Below, one piece after another: positions 8,799 to 18,356 of a DNA stretch of 64,000 nt (the stretch's first letter is position 1; every line of letters starts with the position of its first letter). Origin of the DNA: Planctomycetota bacterium (lineage in GTDB: Bacteria; Planctomycetota; UBA1135; UBA2386); NCBI GenBank assembly GCA_016713175.1, contig JADJPQ010000008.1, forward strand, positions 124,001-188,000, written 5' to 3'. Position numbers and translations under genes: made by a program. Below the pieces are notes generated by a model that was not told the DNA's origin, ran no database searches, and was given only the letters and a program-made list of their open reading frames with translations.

Positions 8799-9366
8799 TC
8801 AGTCGCCGCGCGCCAGATCGCGCAGAAGCGCCGCCTCGACTTCCTTGCGCCGCGAGCGTCGTCGGCGCCACCAGCCGACCGTTCTCGAACACCGTGCGCA
8901 GCGGGTTGTCGTGGCTCTGTTCTTCGGCCCGGCTGACTGGAAAGTGCGCGGTGAACTCGCCATGGGCATCGCGTCGGACGGCGATCAGGCCGCGGTGGTT
9001 GTTCTTCTTGCTGTCGGTGCGCGGTCGCTTGTAGATCTCGCGATCCTCGCCGTCGACCGTGCAGAACGTCGCCTTCATCGCGAAGCCGAAGGTGTCGCGG
9101 GTGACGTACTGGCAGGGGTAGCTGCCGATGCCGAGCACGACGTTGCCGGAGGCGAAGCGCTTGCTGGCGAGGCCGGCGAGGATCGCGAACTGACCAGCTT
9201 TGCCGTCGCGCGCGAGGATCTCGCGGCGCAGCTGCGGCAGGAACTGCGTGACCACCGAGAAGAAGCCCCAGGTGTCGGTGACGACGCTGACGATGCCGGT
9301 GGGGCAGTTCTACTTCAGCAGGCGGCGATAGGTCTCGAGTTCGGTCTCGCGGCGGCCGGCGCAAGT
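8799..9366 (-). pseudogene. Decayed nicotinamide phosphoribosyltransferase (nadV) remnant
   Basis: Only the 3' part of a nicotinamide phosphoribosyltransferase-like gene survives. It retains GIVSVVTDTWGFF, then a jump from ILARDGK to FAILAGLASKRFAS, then the hallmark NVVLGIGSYPCQYVTRDTFG and AMKATF. At least four lesions are visible. The N-terminal half is missing; TAG at 9312-9310 interrupts the frame; the catalytic-core segment after ARDGK, which normally holds RPDSG, is deleted; and a frameshift near 8855 separates the tail RKEVEAALLRDLARGD, which ends at 8799. The enzyme family makes NMN from nicotinamide. With these lesions it cannot be functional. It sits between two genes for secreted proteins. 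Confidence 0.8.
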
Positions 9367-9463
9367 CAAGCCTGGTTCTCGCGATTCTCGCGGCGAAGAA
9401 AATCGTGGCGGGGTCAGGCCGCCGGCTGCGCTGTTGCGGGCAACCCACTCAACGGAGTCGTCG

Positions 9464-10645
9464 ATGTCCGCACGTGCTGTCCTTGTTGCCTCGATCCCGA
9501 TCCTGCTCGCCGGGCTGCTGCCGGGGCAGGTGGAACCAGTTGCCGCCCGTTCGCTCGATCCCCGACCGAACTGGCTGCCGCCGGCGGCATACCGCCTGGC
9601 CAAGGTCACGATCCAGAAAACCGGTCCCGGCACCGACTTCGTCGGAGTGAGCTACCAACAGACGATGAACAGCCCGCACTCGCTGCAGGCGTTCGACTAC
9701 CACGAATCGACCAACACGATCACGCCGCGCACCGACTTCAACTCGATCTCGCTGAACGCTCAGGAGTTGGCGATCTCGCCGGATCTGCGCACGCTCGTCG
9801 TCAACGTGATCGGCGTCGGCACGCGCGCGCTGCAGCGGGCGTCGTCGACCGCGCCGTGGGGAAACCCGACGCCGATCCAGGGCCTGACCAGCAACGAGTA
9901 CGGGCTGCAGTTCTGCCGGCTGAACGGCGTGCTGTGTCTGTTGGCCTGCACCCAGCCGCCGAATTCGCACATCGTGGTCTTCCCGTTCGACGCGGCGACG
10001 ATCAGTGTCGGTAGCCCGGTCGCGACCCTGTTCCCGCCGCTCGGCAACCGCAACAACTTCCTCGCGTTCGCCACGGCACTCGACGACGACCTCGGCAACA
10101 CCCGCGGCTTCGTGGCGTGCGTCCGCCAGCCGGTGGGGTTCCAGCAGCAGTTCGTTTTCGCCGGCGGCACCGACAGCACTGCCCCATGGATGGTCTGGTT
10201 CAACACGCCGCTGAACTCGTTCTTCGTCGGCGGCGACCAGTTGCGCGGTGGCCACATCGTGGCGGTCAACTCCGGCCTGCCGATCAGTACCGTGCCGAAT
10301 GGCGCGATCGACGTGGTCGGCATGTTCATGTTCCACAGCAACGCCCCGGTGACCGGCGGCTGGACCGACTTCACCGCGATGGGGCCGGCCGGCGACCTCG
10401 CCGTGATCGGCATTGCCACCGCGTTGAAGGCGCCGATTCAGCTGCCCGGGTTCGTCAACCGGTTCGGTCTCGACCCGGCCCTGATGTTCGGCACCTTCGT
10501 GCAATCGATGCCGAACGGGGTCGCGCGGATACCCGTGTTCTTGCCGGCGACGACGGCAGGCGTCTACCCGCTGCAGTCGCTCGCGCTGGGCGCGCCGGGC
10601 TTCCTCAACGTGTTCGGCAACACGGCAGCCCTCAGCCTGCCGTGA
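9464..10645 (+). CDS. Secreted protein of unknown function
   Basis: A 393-residue exported protein. The start at 9464 is preceded by ACGGAG with good spacing and gives a signal peptide (VASIPILLAGLLPGQ). The body reads like a beta-propeller or beta-sandwich (SPDLRTLVVNVIG, GDLAVIGIATAL). The C-terminus (MPNGVARIPVFLP to NTAALSLP) resembles the C-terminal module of other exported proteins here. It lies 58 nt upstream of an ECF sigma factor in the same direction, so co-transcription is possible but not shown. No known domain was recognised. Confidence 0.75.
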   Translation: MSARAVLVASIPILLAGLLPGQVEPVAARSLDPRPNWLPPAAYRLAKVTIQKTGPGTDFVGVSYQQTMNSPHSLQAFDYHESTNTITPRTDFNSISLNAQELAISPDLRTLVVNVIGVGTRALQRASSTAPWGNPTPIQGLTSNEYGLQFCRLNGVLCLLACTQPPNSHIVVFPFDAATISVGSPVATLFPPLGNRNNFLAFATALDDDLGNTRGFVACVRQPVGFQQQFVFAGGTDSTAPWMVWFNTPLNSFFVGGDQLRGGHIVAVNSGLPISTVPNGAIDVVGMFMFHSNAPVTGGWTDFTAMGPAGDLAVIGIATALKAPIQLPGFVNRFGLDPALMFGTFVQSMPNGVARIPVFLPATTAGVYPLQSLALGAPGFLNVFGNTAALSLP

Positions 10646-10703
10646 ACAGCCGCCCGGGCGCGCTGGGCCCGACCGCGACCCAAAGCGCGTTCCGCTCGCC
10701 ATA

Positions 10704-11252
10704 ATGCGGTGCATGGCGACGCCTGCACCGAGCCCGGACGGGAACCCACCGCCACCCGATCCGACCTTCTTCGCCGCGGTCGAACGCGAACTGCACGCCG
10801 TAGCCACGAACATGATGCGAGGCGAACGCGCCGACCACACCCTGCAGCCGACGGCGCTGCTGCACGAAGCGTGGCTGCGCCTCTCGGGCGTGGATCAGCG
10901 CTGGAACGATTCGGCGCACTTCGTGCGGACCGCCGCGCGCACCATGCGGCGGGTGCTGGTCGAGCACGCACGCGCGCGCGCCGCCGACAAGCGCGGCGGC
11001 GGCCACCGGTTGACGTTGTCGACCGGGTTGTCAGGCCAGAGCGACCGTCCCGAGGACCTGCTGGCCGTCGAGGAGGCACTCGCTCAGCTCGAGGCCCTCG
11101 ACCCGGAGCTCGCGCGCATCGTCGAACTGCGCGTGTTCGGTGGCCTCGACCACCCGACCATCGCCGTGGCGCTCGACCGTTCGCTGCGCACCGTCGAGCG
11201 CGGCTGGCGGTCGGCCCGCGCGTTCCTGGCCCGCGCGCTGGGAGGTGCCTGA
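10704..11252 (+). CDS. ECF-type RNA polymerase sigma factor (planctomycete, STK-associated)
   Basis: A 182-residue sigma-70 family factor. Region 2 contains DHTLQPTALLHEAWLRL, the signature of the planctomycete/acidobacterial ECF group that includes TIGR02999. Region 4 is represented by LARIVELRVFGGLDHPTIA and the DNA-binding helix RSLRTVERGWRSARAFL. The linker between the two regions is short, as expected for ECF factors. The stop overlaps the start of a Ser/Thr kinase (TGATG), so the two proteins are made together. Planctomycete ECF factors genetically coupled to kinases have been proposed to be controlled by phosphorylation; here that is inference. An in-frame ATG at 10713 is an alternative start. 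Confidence 0.9.
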   Translation: MRCMATPAPSPDGNPPPPDPTFFAAVERELHAVATNMMRGERADHTLQPTALLHEAWLRLSGVDQRWNDSAHFVRTAARTMRRVLVEHARARAADKRGGGHRLTLSTGLSGQSDRPEDLLAVEEALAQLEALDPELARIVELRVFGGLDHPTIAVALDRSLRTVERGWRSARAFLARALGGA

Positions 11253-13738
11253 TGCAACCGGAGATCTGGCAACGCGCGCGTGCGGTGTTCGAGCAGGCAC
11301 TCGACCTGCCGGCTGCCGACCGCGAGGCCTTCGCTCGGGAGCGATGCGGCGCCGATCCGACCCTGGTCACGGCGGTGCTCGACCTGCTGCGCGCCGATGC
11401 GGCGGCCGAACTACCGCTGCTCGACGATGCTGCCAAAGCGTGGTCGAGCGGCCACGACCTGGTCGGTGCGACCATCGCCGGCTTCCAGGTGCTGCGTCGG
11501 ATCGGCGAGGGCGGCATGGGCACGGTCTACGAAGCGCGGCAGCAGCGACCGCAGCGGCAGGTTGCCCTGAAGACACTCGGCGTGCATCTGGCCGGGGAAC
11601 GCGCGCGGGCGCGGTTCCTGGACGAGGCCGAGATCCTGGCGCGCCTGCGCCATCCGGCGATCGCGCAGGTGATCGACGCCGGCAGCACGCGCTTCGGCGA
11701 GCGCGACGTGCCGTGGTTTGCCATGGAACTGGTGGAGCACCCGCAGTCGATCGATCGGTTTGCGCGCGAACAGGCGTTGTCGGTGCGGGCGATCGCCGCG
11801 CTGATGCAGGGTGTCGCCGACGCCGTGCACCATGCGCACCAGCGCGGCGTCATCCACCGCGACCTGAAGCCGGCCAACGTCCTGGTCGACGGTGGTGGCC
11901 AGCCGAAGATCATCGACTTCGGCATCGCCCGGTTCGTCGTTGCCGCCGATCGGCCGGCCCATACGCGCACCGGCGAGTTCGTCGGCACCCTGGCCTACAT
12001 GAGCCCCGAGCGGCTCGAGGGCAGCAGCGACGGCGCCGACACTTCGGGTGACGTGTATTCCCTCGGCGTGATGCTCTACGAGCTGCTCGCTCGGCAGCTG
12101 CCGTTTGCGGCGGGGGATGTGCCGGCGGCGCGGTTCGTCGACCTGGTGCGCATGCTCGAGCCGGCGCCGCCGTCGCGCCTCTGCCCGGCGGTGCCGACCG
12201 AGTTGGACTGGGTCGTCGGCAAGGCGATGGCGCGCGAGCCACAGCGCCGCTACGCGTCGGCCGGTGAGCTCGCCCAGGATCTCGGCCGCTTCCTGCAGCG
12301 CGAACCGGTGCACGCGGGGCCGCCGAGCGCGACCTACCGGCTGCGTCGCCTGGCGTGGCGCCATCGCCTGGTGCTCGGCGCCGCCGTGGTGCTGTTCGTG
12401 GCGGTCGCGGTCGGCTTCGTGATCGCGACGCTGGGCTGGCAGCGGGTGGCCGCGGCCGAACGGCTCGCCAGTCGGCGGGCCGACACCCTGGTCGAAGTCA
12501 ACCAGTTCCAGGAACGCATCCTGCGCGGCGCGTATGGCTCGGAGAAGGGTACCGACGTGCGGCTCGCCGACGTCGTCGACGCCGCCGCCCGCGATCTCGA
12601 CCACGCGACGTTCGCCGATCCCCTGGTCGAAGCCGGTGCCCGCAATGCGATCGGCGCGTCGTATATCGGTATCGGTCGCCTGGCCGACGCGGAACGGCAA
12701 CTGCTGCGCGCGCGCGAACTGCTGCGGCTTCTGGGCGGCGATCCCCATGCCGGCGTCGGCATCTCGATCAGCGGCAACCTCGGCGTCTGCTACAGCGCGC
12801 TCGGCAAACTCGACCTGGCCGAACGCGAGGAGCGGCAGGCACTCACCGACCGCCTGGCTGCCTTCCCGGTTGACAGCCGCGAAGTGGCGACGGCGCAGAA
12901 CAACCTCGCGGTGGGGTTGATCAAGCGCGGCGCCTTCGCCGAAGCGTTCGAACTGGCGTCGACGGCGCACGCGACGTTCACGCGGCGTTGCGGCGAAGGC
13001 AGCGAGCACACGATCACGGCCTGCGCCACGATGGCCGGAGGCCTGGCCGGACTGAATCGCCTTGCCGAAGCGCGCGTTGGCTACGCCGAGGCGATGGCCT
13101 CTGCCGAACGGCACCTGCACGCCGACCATCCGGCGCGGCTCGCCGTATTGGTCAGCTTCTCGACGTTCCTGTTCGAACGCGGGGAGATCGACGCCGCGGT
13201 GCAGCGGTTCGAACAGGTCGTGGCGGCAAGGGAACGCGTGCTGGGCCCGCACCATGCGCAGACGCTGAATGCGCTGAGCAACCTGGCGTCGGGACAGGCG
13301 AGGTCGGGCAAGCTCGCCGAGGCCGAGGCGACGCTGCGTCGGGCCGTCGCCGCGTACGAGGCGCTGGGGATTGCCGACGGCTACGACTGGGTCAAGACCG
13401 GCCAGAGCCTGAACGCGGTGGTGCGGCGGCAAGGGCGCGCCGCCGAGGCCGAGACGATGGCGCGTGCCCTGCTGGCGATCGCCCGGCGGAGCCTGCCGGA
13501 CGGTCACTGGCTGATCGGCATCGTCGGCAAGGAACTCGGCGGCTGTCTCTGCGATCTGCGGCGATTCGACGAGGCCGAGCCGATGCTGCTGCAGGCGCAC
13601 GACCAACTGACGCGCACCCTGCATGCGGACGATTATCGCGTGCAGCGAACCGTTCAGGAGTTGGTGGATCTCTACGTGGCCTGGCAGCGGCCTGGCGAGG
13701 CGGCAATCTGGACGAAGAAGCTCGGCAAGACGCAGTGA
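11252..13738 (+). CDS. Transmembrane Ser/Thr protein kinase with C-terminal TPR repeats
   Basis: An 828-residue Hanks-type kinase. The kinase domain spans about residues 70-350: the glycine loop GEGGMGTVY (~85), the lysine in VALKTL, the catalytic loop HRDLKPAN (~201), DFG (~221) and an APE-equivalent MSPE are all present, so it should be active. One transmembrane helix (~371-396, LVLGAAVVLFVAVAVGFVIA) follows. The extracytoplasmic part consists of tetratricopeptide-like repeats (A-x-G-L-x-x-L-x-R-x-x-E-A). It overlaps the ECF sigma gene by 1 nt, which fits a signalling unit in which the outer TPR region senses a ligand and the kinase modulates transcription. The ligand is unknown. Confidence 0.92.
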   Translation: MQPEIWQRARAVFEQALDLPAADREAFARERCGADPTLVTAVLDLLRADAAAELPLLDDAAKAWSSGHDLVGATIAGFQVLRRIGEGGMGTVYEARQQRPQRQVALKTLGVHLAGERARARFLDEAEILARLRHPAIAQVIDAGSTRFGERDVPWFAMELVEHPQSIDRFAREQALSVRAIAALMQGVADAVHHAHQRGVIHRDLKPANVLVDGGGQPKIIDFGIARFVVAADRPAHTRTGEFVGTLAYMSPERLEGSSDGADTSGDVYSLGVMLYELLARQLPFAAGDVPAARFVDLVRMLEPAPPSRLCPAVPTELDWVVGKAMAREPQRRYASAGELAQDLGRFLQREPVHAGPPSATYRLRRLAWRHRLVLGAAVVLFVAVAVGFVIATLGWQRVAAAERLASRRADTLVEVNQFQERILRGAYGSEKGTDVRLADVVDAAARDLDHATFADPLVEAGARNAIGASYIGIGRLADAERQLLRARELLRLLGGDPHAGVGISISGNLGVCYSALGKLDLAEREERQALTDRLAAFPVDSREVATAQNNLAVGLIKRGAFAEAFELASTAHATFTRRCGEGSEHTITACATMAGGLAGLNRLAEARVGYAEAMASAERHLHADHPARLAVLVSFSTFLFERGEIDAAVQRFEQVVAARERVLGPHHAQTLNALSNLASGQARSGKLAEAEATLRRAVAAYEALGIADGYDWVKTGQSLNAVVRRQGRAAEAETMARALLAIARRSLPDGHWLIGIVGKELGGCLCDLRRFDEAEPMLLQAHDQLTRTLHADDYRVQRTVQELVDLYVAWQRPGEAAIWTKKLGKTQ

Positions 13739-13913
13739 CGGCCCGAGTGACTCACTTGGCGGGGTGGCTCGGTCGACGAGCGGCAGGATGAGGCGCCGTT
13801 CGACACGGTAGTCCGCATCGCGCTGGCCGGAGGCCGGGGGAGGCGGTTGTCGTCTTGGCGAAATCCTCACGGCGCCTTTCGCGGCCGCACATCGGTCGCC
13901 GGACGTTGGTCGC

Positions 13914-14975
13914 ATGAGTGCGCGGCATCTTGCTCCCGTCTTGTGCTTGTTGGTCGGGCTCACGGGCTGTGGTGGTGGTGGCGGTGGAGGTGGTCGGCCG
14001 CTCGCCGAAGTGTCGACGCTCGGCGGCGTCGTCGAAGTCACCGAAGGGCCGCTTGCCGGCGTCCGCCTCGAACTGCCGCCCGGTGCGGCGCCGCGACCGC
14101 TGCCGATCCGGCTGGCGAAGACGCGCGCGCTCGCGATTCCGGGCTACCGGCCACTCGGCGACTGCTTCCGGATCGGGCCGATCGAGGCCCGGTTCCACCT
14201 GCCCGCGCTGCTGACGATCCCGTACGACCAGGATGACCAGACCGCTACCGAGATCGTGGTCCTCGCCCACGATGTCACCGGCGAAGTGATCGAGCTCGGA
14301 CCGGTCGACAACCCCGAACCCGGGGTCGCCACCTTGGGTATCGGCGAGCTCGGCAGCTTCTGGGTCGCGGAGCGGGCCTTCGGCGGCCTGTCGACTGAGG
14401 ACCTGCTGCCGCTCGAGGATGGCAACGAATGGACGTTCGAGGGCGGCCTCACGGCGCGGATCGCGCTGACGTTCGAGGAGCCGAATCTGCTGGGTGAGTT
14501 CATCTACCGCCTCGATTTCGTGGACGCCGACGGTGGTCGCACCGGCCTCTATCTCGAGCGCGACTTCATGACCGGAGCGATCGGTTATCGCGGTCGCTTC
14601 GCGGCGGATCCCGAGGGCCAGCAGATCGTGCACGCCGCAGCGCCGTTCCTGCTGCCCGGCGTCACGCTGGGCCGGACGGTACGCACGGTGCACGAAGTCA
14701 CCGGGCACGAGCCCTTCGGCGGTCCGGCCACGACCCAGGGCACGGCATTCACCGAGTCGGTGGCGACGCAGCCGGGCGAACAGGAGACCCCGGTCGGCAT
14801 CTACGGCGATGTGCTCGACCTCGAGGTCCGCACGCGCCTGCTGCGCCGTGACGGCGTCGAAGTCGAGATGCCGTTGACGCTGCGACTCGCGCGCTACGTC
14901 GGCCCGATCGCGGTGCGACTCGACGGTTCGTGGCTGTCGATCACCGGCGGCATCGTTGGCGGTCTGCCGCTCTGA
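13914..14975 (+). CDS. Lipoprotein of unknown function
   Basis: A 353-residue predicted lipoprotein. The lipobox LVGLTGC is followed directly by a run of eight glycines, a flexible tether often seen after lipidated cysteines. The next ~100 residues (GGVVEVTEGPLAGVRLELP) resemble a ZU5-like or beta-sandwich region that begins with a short repeated strand. The remainder is beta-rich with no recognised catalytic residues. The gene stands alone between the kinase gene and the beta-helix gene, with 175 nt upstream. No known family was recognised. Confidence 0.75.
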   Translation: MSARHLAPVLCLLVGLTGCGGGGGGGGRPLAEVSTLGGVVEVTEGPLAGVRLELPPGAAPRPLPIRLAKTRALAIPGYRPLGDCFRIGPIEARFHLPALLTIPYDQDDQTATEIVVLAHDVTGEVIELGPVDNPEPGVATLGIGELGSFWVAERAFGGLSTEDLLPLEDGNEWTFEGGLTARIALTFEEPNLLGEFIYRLDFVDADGGRTGLYLERDFMTGAIGYRGRFAADPEGQQIVHAAAPFLLPGVTLGRTVRTVHEVTGHEPFGGPATTQGTAFTESVATQPGEQETPVGIYGDVLDLEVRTRLLRRDGVEVEMPLTLRLARYVGPIAVRLDGSWLSITGGIVGGLPL

Positions 14976-15106
14976 GTCGTCAGCAACGTTCACGCTGTCT
15001 TCATCAAGCTTCCATCACGGTTCCTAGTTTGTTCCCGGGTCGGAGGTGGCACGCAGCCGCCCACCGGCAACTCCCGCCCGACAACCTGAACCTCCCGAAA
15101 CGAACA

Positions 15107-17014
15107 ATGCATCGACACCGCCTCCTGTCGGCCACGATCCTCACCGCTGCGGCGACCCTGGTCGCCACCAAGGCCAGCGCGCAGGTCGTCGTCGTCAACT
15201 CCGATATCAACACGTCGACGACGTGGACCGCGAACAACACCTACCAGCTGGTGGGCCAGATCTACGTCAATCCAGGCGCCTCGCTGACGATCCAAGCCGG
15301 CACGGTCATCGCCAGCGCCCCGGCTCAGGAAGGCAGTCTCGCGGTGGCCCGCGGGGCGCAGATCTTCGTCAACGGCACCGAGGACAACCCGGTGATCTTC
15401 ACGTCGACCGCCGACGTTGCCACCTGGGCACCGTTGGCGAGTCACCCGACGGGCAAGAATCCGAAGACCGGCACCTGGCGTGAGATCGCCAACGAGTGGG
15501 GCAACCTGACGCTGATGGGCAACGGCTACATCGGCGCCTGCACCGCTGGCAACACCACGACCCCGAACCCGAACAACGTCGCGGCGATGGAAGGTCTGGT
15601 CGCCAATCCGATGTTCCCGAGCCGCAACTTCTACGGTGGCGGCAATGATGACGACGACAGCGGTTCGATCAGCTACCTGTCGCTGCGCTACACCGGCAAG
15701 GTGCTCGGGCTCAACAACGAGCTGAACGGCCTGGCTCTCGGTGGCGTCGGTCGCAACACCGACATCCACCACGTCGACATCATGAACGGCGTCGATGACG
15801 GCATCGAGATCTGGGGCGGCACCGTCAATCTGAAGTACATCAACATCTGGAACATCGGCGACGACAGCCTGGACGTCGATCAGGGTTGGCGCGGCAAGGT
15901 CCAGTTCGGTCTGATCGTGCAGGGCTTCAGCGCCAGCGCGGCGCAGGGCTCCGGTGTCGGTGACAACTGCATCGAGGCGGACGGCGCCGAGCGCAGCAAT
16001 CACGAGCCGGTCACGACCTCGACGCTCTACAACCTGACGGTGATCGGCCAGCCCGGCGGCGACCACGGCATGGCACTGCGCGACAACGTCAACCTGCAGG
16101 TCCGCAACTCGATCTTCATGGACCTCGGCGAGACGTGGATCCGCAACGACAATGTCGACGGCGATGCCTGCGGCACCGGCTTCGGCTTCAGCGGCACGCT
16201 GTCGTTCGCCGCGCGCTGGACGACGCCGGCCGCCGTCAATCCGCCGTTCTACACGGCGCAGAGCAGCGGCACGCTGCTCGAGGCCTCCGACAACGTGCTG
16301 TTCAACAACACGTTCGCCACCGCCTACAACACCGCGATCTCGGTCGGCGCGCTGGCCGCGGGTCCGGCGTCGGCGATGAACAACCAACTGGCGGCGACGC
16401 TGCCGATCCAGTCGATCACGCGCGGCGCGGTGGTGTTCAAGGGCCCGCTGAGCCTGCCGATGCAGCAGGTGTTGATGCTCGATCCGCGTCCGGCCGGCGA
16501 CGCGCTGACCAGCGTTGCCTGGGCGCCGCAGGACGGGTTCTTCTGCCAGGCCCACTACCGCGGCGCGTTCGCGCCCGGGACCAACTGGCTGTGTGATTGG
16601 ACCGCGTCGGCCGCCTACGGCTTCACCCCGGGCAATGGCGCCTGGTGCGACCTCGGCAAGAGCTCCGGTGGCGTGACCGGCAGTCCGATCCTGTCGGCGA
16701 CCGGCACGATGGGCGGCGGCACGACCACGACGTTCGCGCTGAGCAATGCCGCGCCGCTGAGCCTCGCGCTGTTCGCGATGGGTTTCGCGCGCCTCGACCT
16801 GCCGGCCTTCGGCGGCACCATCGTGCCCAACTACCTGACGTTCGGCACCGGCGTGTTCGTCACCGACGTCAATGGCAACTCCGGCTTCTCGCTCAACGTG
16901 CCGGTGGGGGTGTTGCCCGCGGGCACGCCGTTCTACGTGCAGGCCGGTGTCGTCGAGAACCCGGCGACGCCGACGATCGCATTCTCCAACGCGATCACCA
17001 AGCGCGCGCCGTGA
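15107..17014 (+). CDS. Secreted right-handed beta-helix-like surface protein
   Basis: A 635-residue exported protein. I use the ATG at 15107, which gives a signal peptide ending ATKASAQ; the longer upstream frame is noncoding. The N-terminal part carries motifs typical of parallel beta-helix proteins: GQIYVNPGASLTIQAGTVI, IFVNGTEDNPVIFTS, DDGIEIWGGTVNLKYINIWN. Acidic clusters (GGNDDDDSG) may bind calcium. The last ~85 residues are the shared C-terminal module (from NAAPLSLALFAMGFA onward). Related proteins are often annotated as multidomain or lipoprotein-like outer-surface proteins with no assigned enzyme activity; a polysaccharide-binding role is possible but not shown. A strong inverted repeat follows the gene. 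Confidence 0.82.
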   Translation: MHRHRLLSATILTAAATLVATKASAQVVVVNSDINTSTTWTANNTYQLVGQIYVNPGASLTIQAGTVIASAPAQEGSLAVARGAQIFVNGTEDNPVIFTSTADVATWAPLASHPTGKNPKTGTWREIANEWGNLTLMGNGYIGACTAGNTTTPNPNNVAAMEGLVANPMFPSRNFYGGGNDDDDSGSISYLSLRYTGKVLGLNNELNGLALGGVGRNTDIHHVDIMNGVDDGIEIWGGTVNLKYINIWNIGDDSLDVDQGWRGKVQFGLIVQGFSASAAQGSGVGDNCIEADGAERSNHEPVTTSTLYNLTVIGQPGGDHGMALRDNVNLQVRNSIFMDLGETWIRNDNVDGDACGTGFGFSGTLSFAARWTTPAAVNPPFYTAQSSGTLLEASDNVLFNNTFATAYNTAISVGALAAGPASAMNNQLAATLPIQSITRGAVVFKGPLSLPMQQVLMLDPRPAGDALTSVAWAPQDGFFCQAHYRGAFAPGTNWLCDWTASAAYGFTPGNGAWCDLGKSSGGVTGSPILSATGTMGGGTTTTFALSNAAPLSLALFAMGFARLDLPAFGGTIVPNYLTFGTGVFVTDVNGNSGFSLNVPVGVLPAGTPFYVQAGVVENPATPTIAFSNAITKRAP

Positions 17015-17046
17015 TCGATGCAGGACCGGTGAAGAACCGGTGAAAG

Positions 17047-17075
17047 CTGGCGACTCCGAAGTTCGGGGTCGCCAG
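17047..17075 (+). terminator. Strong inverted repeat, probable terminator
   Basis: A near-perfect stem of about 13 bp, CTGGCGACTCCGA pairing with TCGGGGTCGCCAG with one G-T pair, closes a 3-nt loop 33 nt after the beta-helix gene stop. There is no real U-tract (TGGTAATTCCC follows), so it may need a factor or act as a stability element. A direct repeat, ACCGGTGAA, occurs twice just before it. Confidence 0.6.
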
Positions 17076-17129
17076 TGGTAATTCCCAAGCCGTCGGATTG
17101 TCCCAATCACCACTGTGCAATCGGATCCA

Positions 17130-18356
17130 ATGTCGCCGAAGACCCGTCTCGCGGCGCTGTCCCTGCTGCTTGGCGCCTGGCTGCCGTGGGCTGCGTGCAA
17201 AGACGCAACGCCAACCGCGCCGGTCGTGGTGCCCGCGCCAGGCGCGACCCAGCCGGTCGCCGCACCCGCAGCCTCAGAACTGCCCGCCGACGCGGCTCTG
17301 GCGCCATGGCGGGTCGAACTGCTGCAGCTCGCGTTCGACACTGCATCGGCGATGCCGCTCGCCCCTCATGTCAAGAATCGGGCGCGGGCGCAGGCGGCGG
17401 TGATTGCCGCGTGTCTGCGGCTCGACCAGCCGCGCCGCGCGGCGGAGTGGCTGCGGGCGATCCCGAACTGGCAGCGCGGACTCTGCGCCGCTGACCTCGC
17501 GGTGTGGTGCGCGCGTCGCGGAACGAACGACGCGGTTGGGGCGCTGCTCGAACAGGCCGAGGACGTCGCCAGGCAGGTGCTCGCCGACCCGAAGGAGCAG
17601 GGCTGGCGTGCCGAACGCATTCGTTCGCGTTGCGCCGAGGCCATCCTGCTGCTGGATGAGACGACGCGGCAGGCGCTGTCCTTGCCGCCCGGCGGGCACG
17701 AGGCGTTGCTGGCCGAGATCGACAAGGTGCTGGCGGCTGGTGATCTCGAGAAGGTGAGTGCGGTGCTCGCGCAGTGCACCGAGCTGTTCGCGCAGCACTA
17801 CCGGACCGAGGCGCGGCGGGCACAGGCCGAGGAGCGGATCCGCAACGCCCGGGTGCCGGCCACGGTCCGACTGGACGCGACCGTGCGCCTGGCGGAGATC
17901 GCGCTCGAGCACGACGAAGTCGGCAAGGCGATCGCGTTGCTCGACGAGCTGCAGCCGATCGTCGAAGGCGGCACCTGGTTGCCCGAGGATCACGCCGCGA
18001 TGCGGGCGCGCCTGGCCGTCGTTCGCCACCGCTGTGGCCTGCGGGAGCGTGCGCGTGCGGATCTGGACGTGGCCTCGCGCGAATTCGAGAGCGCGCGGTC
18101 GCAGGTGAACAGCGTGTTCCTGGGTATTGGACACCGGCCGTTGGCCGAGGCGTGGGCCCGGTGCGGCGACCAGGCACGGGCGCTCGCGATCTTCCGGCAG
18201 GCCGTGACGGATGCGGTGGTGAACCCCAATTCGCGGCCGCGCGCCGAGGATCTGGTCGCGACGTGCGTGGCGATGGCGCTGGCCGATGTTCCGCCCGACG
18301 CAGAGCTGTCGACGCGGCTGCGTCAGGTCGCCGCGGGGCTCGCCGATCCATGGTGA
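17130..18356 (+). CDS. TPR-like periplasmic lipoprotein upstream of TonB system
   Basis: A 408-residue predicted lipoprotein with lipobox LPWAAC and a Pro/Ala-rich linker. The rest is almost entirely alpha-helical, with degenerate TPR-type helix pairs (RRAAEWLRAIPNWQRG, GKAIALLDELQPIVEGG, ARALAIFRQAVTDAV). I chose the ATG at 17130 over 17115 because it puts the signal peptide at the terminus. Its 3' end overlaps the TonB-dependent receptor gene by 7 nt, so it is the first gene of the uptake operon. It may scaffold periplasmic partners; no specific function is known. Confidence 0.75.
   Translation: MSPKTRLAALSLLLGAWLPWAACKDATPTAPVVVPAPGATQPVAAPAASELPADAALAPWRVELLQLAFDTASAMPLAPHVKNRARAQAAVIAACLRLDQPRRAAEWLRAIPNWQRGLCAADLAVWCARRGTNDAVGALLEQAEDVARQVLADPKEQGWRAERIRSRCAEAILLLDETTRQALSLPPGGHEALLAEIDKVLAAGDLEKVSAVLAQCTELFAQHYRTEARRAQAEERIRNARVPATVRLDATVRLAEIALEHDEVGKAIALLDELQPIVEGGTWLPEDHAAMRARLAVVRHRCGLRERARADLDVASREFESARSQVNSVFLGIGHRPLAEAWARCGDQARALAIFRQAVTDAVVNPNSRPRAEDLVATCVAMALADVPPDAELSTRLRQVAAGLADPW

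Noticed and set aside
9310..9312. In-frame TAG in the nadV-like region as a pyrrolysine codon
   Set aside because: The gene also lacks its N-terminus, has an internal deletion and a frameshift, so it is simply decayed. No pylT/pylS is present in the window.
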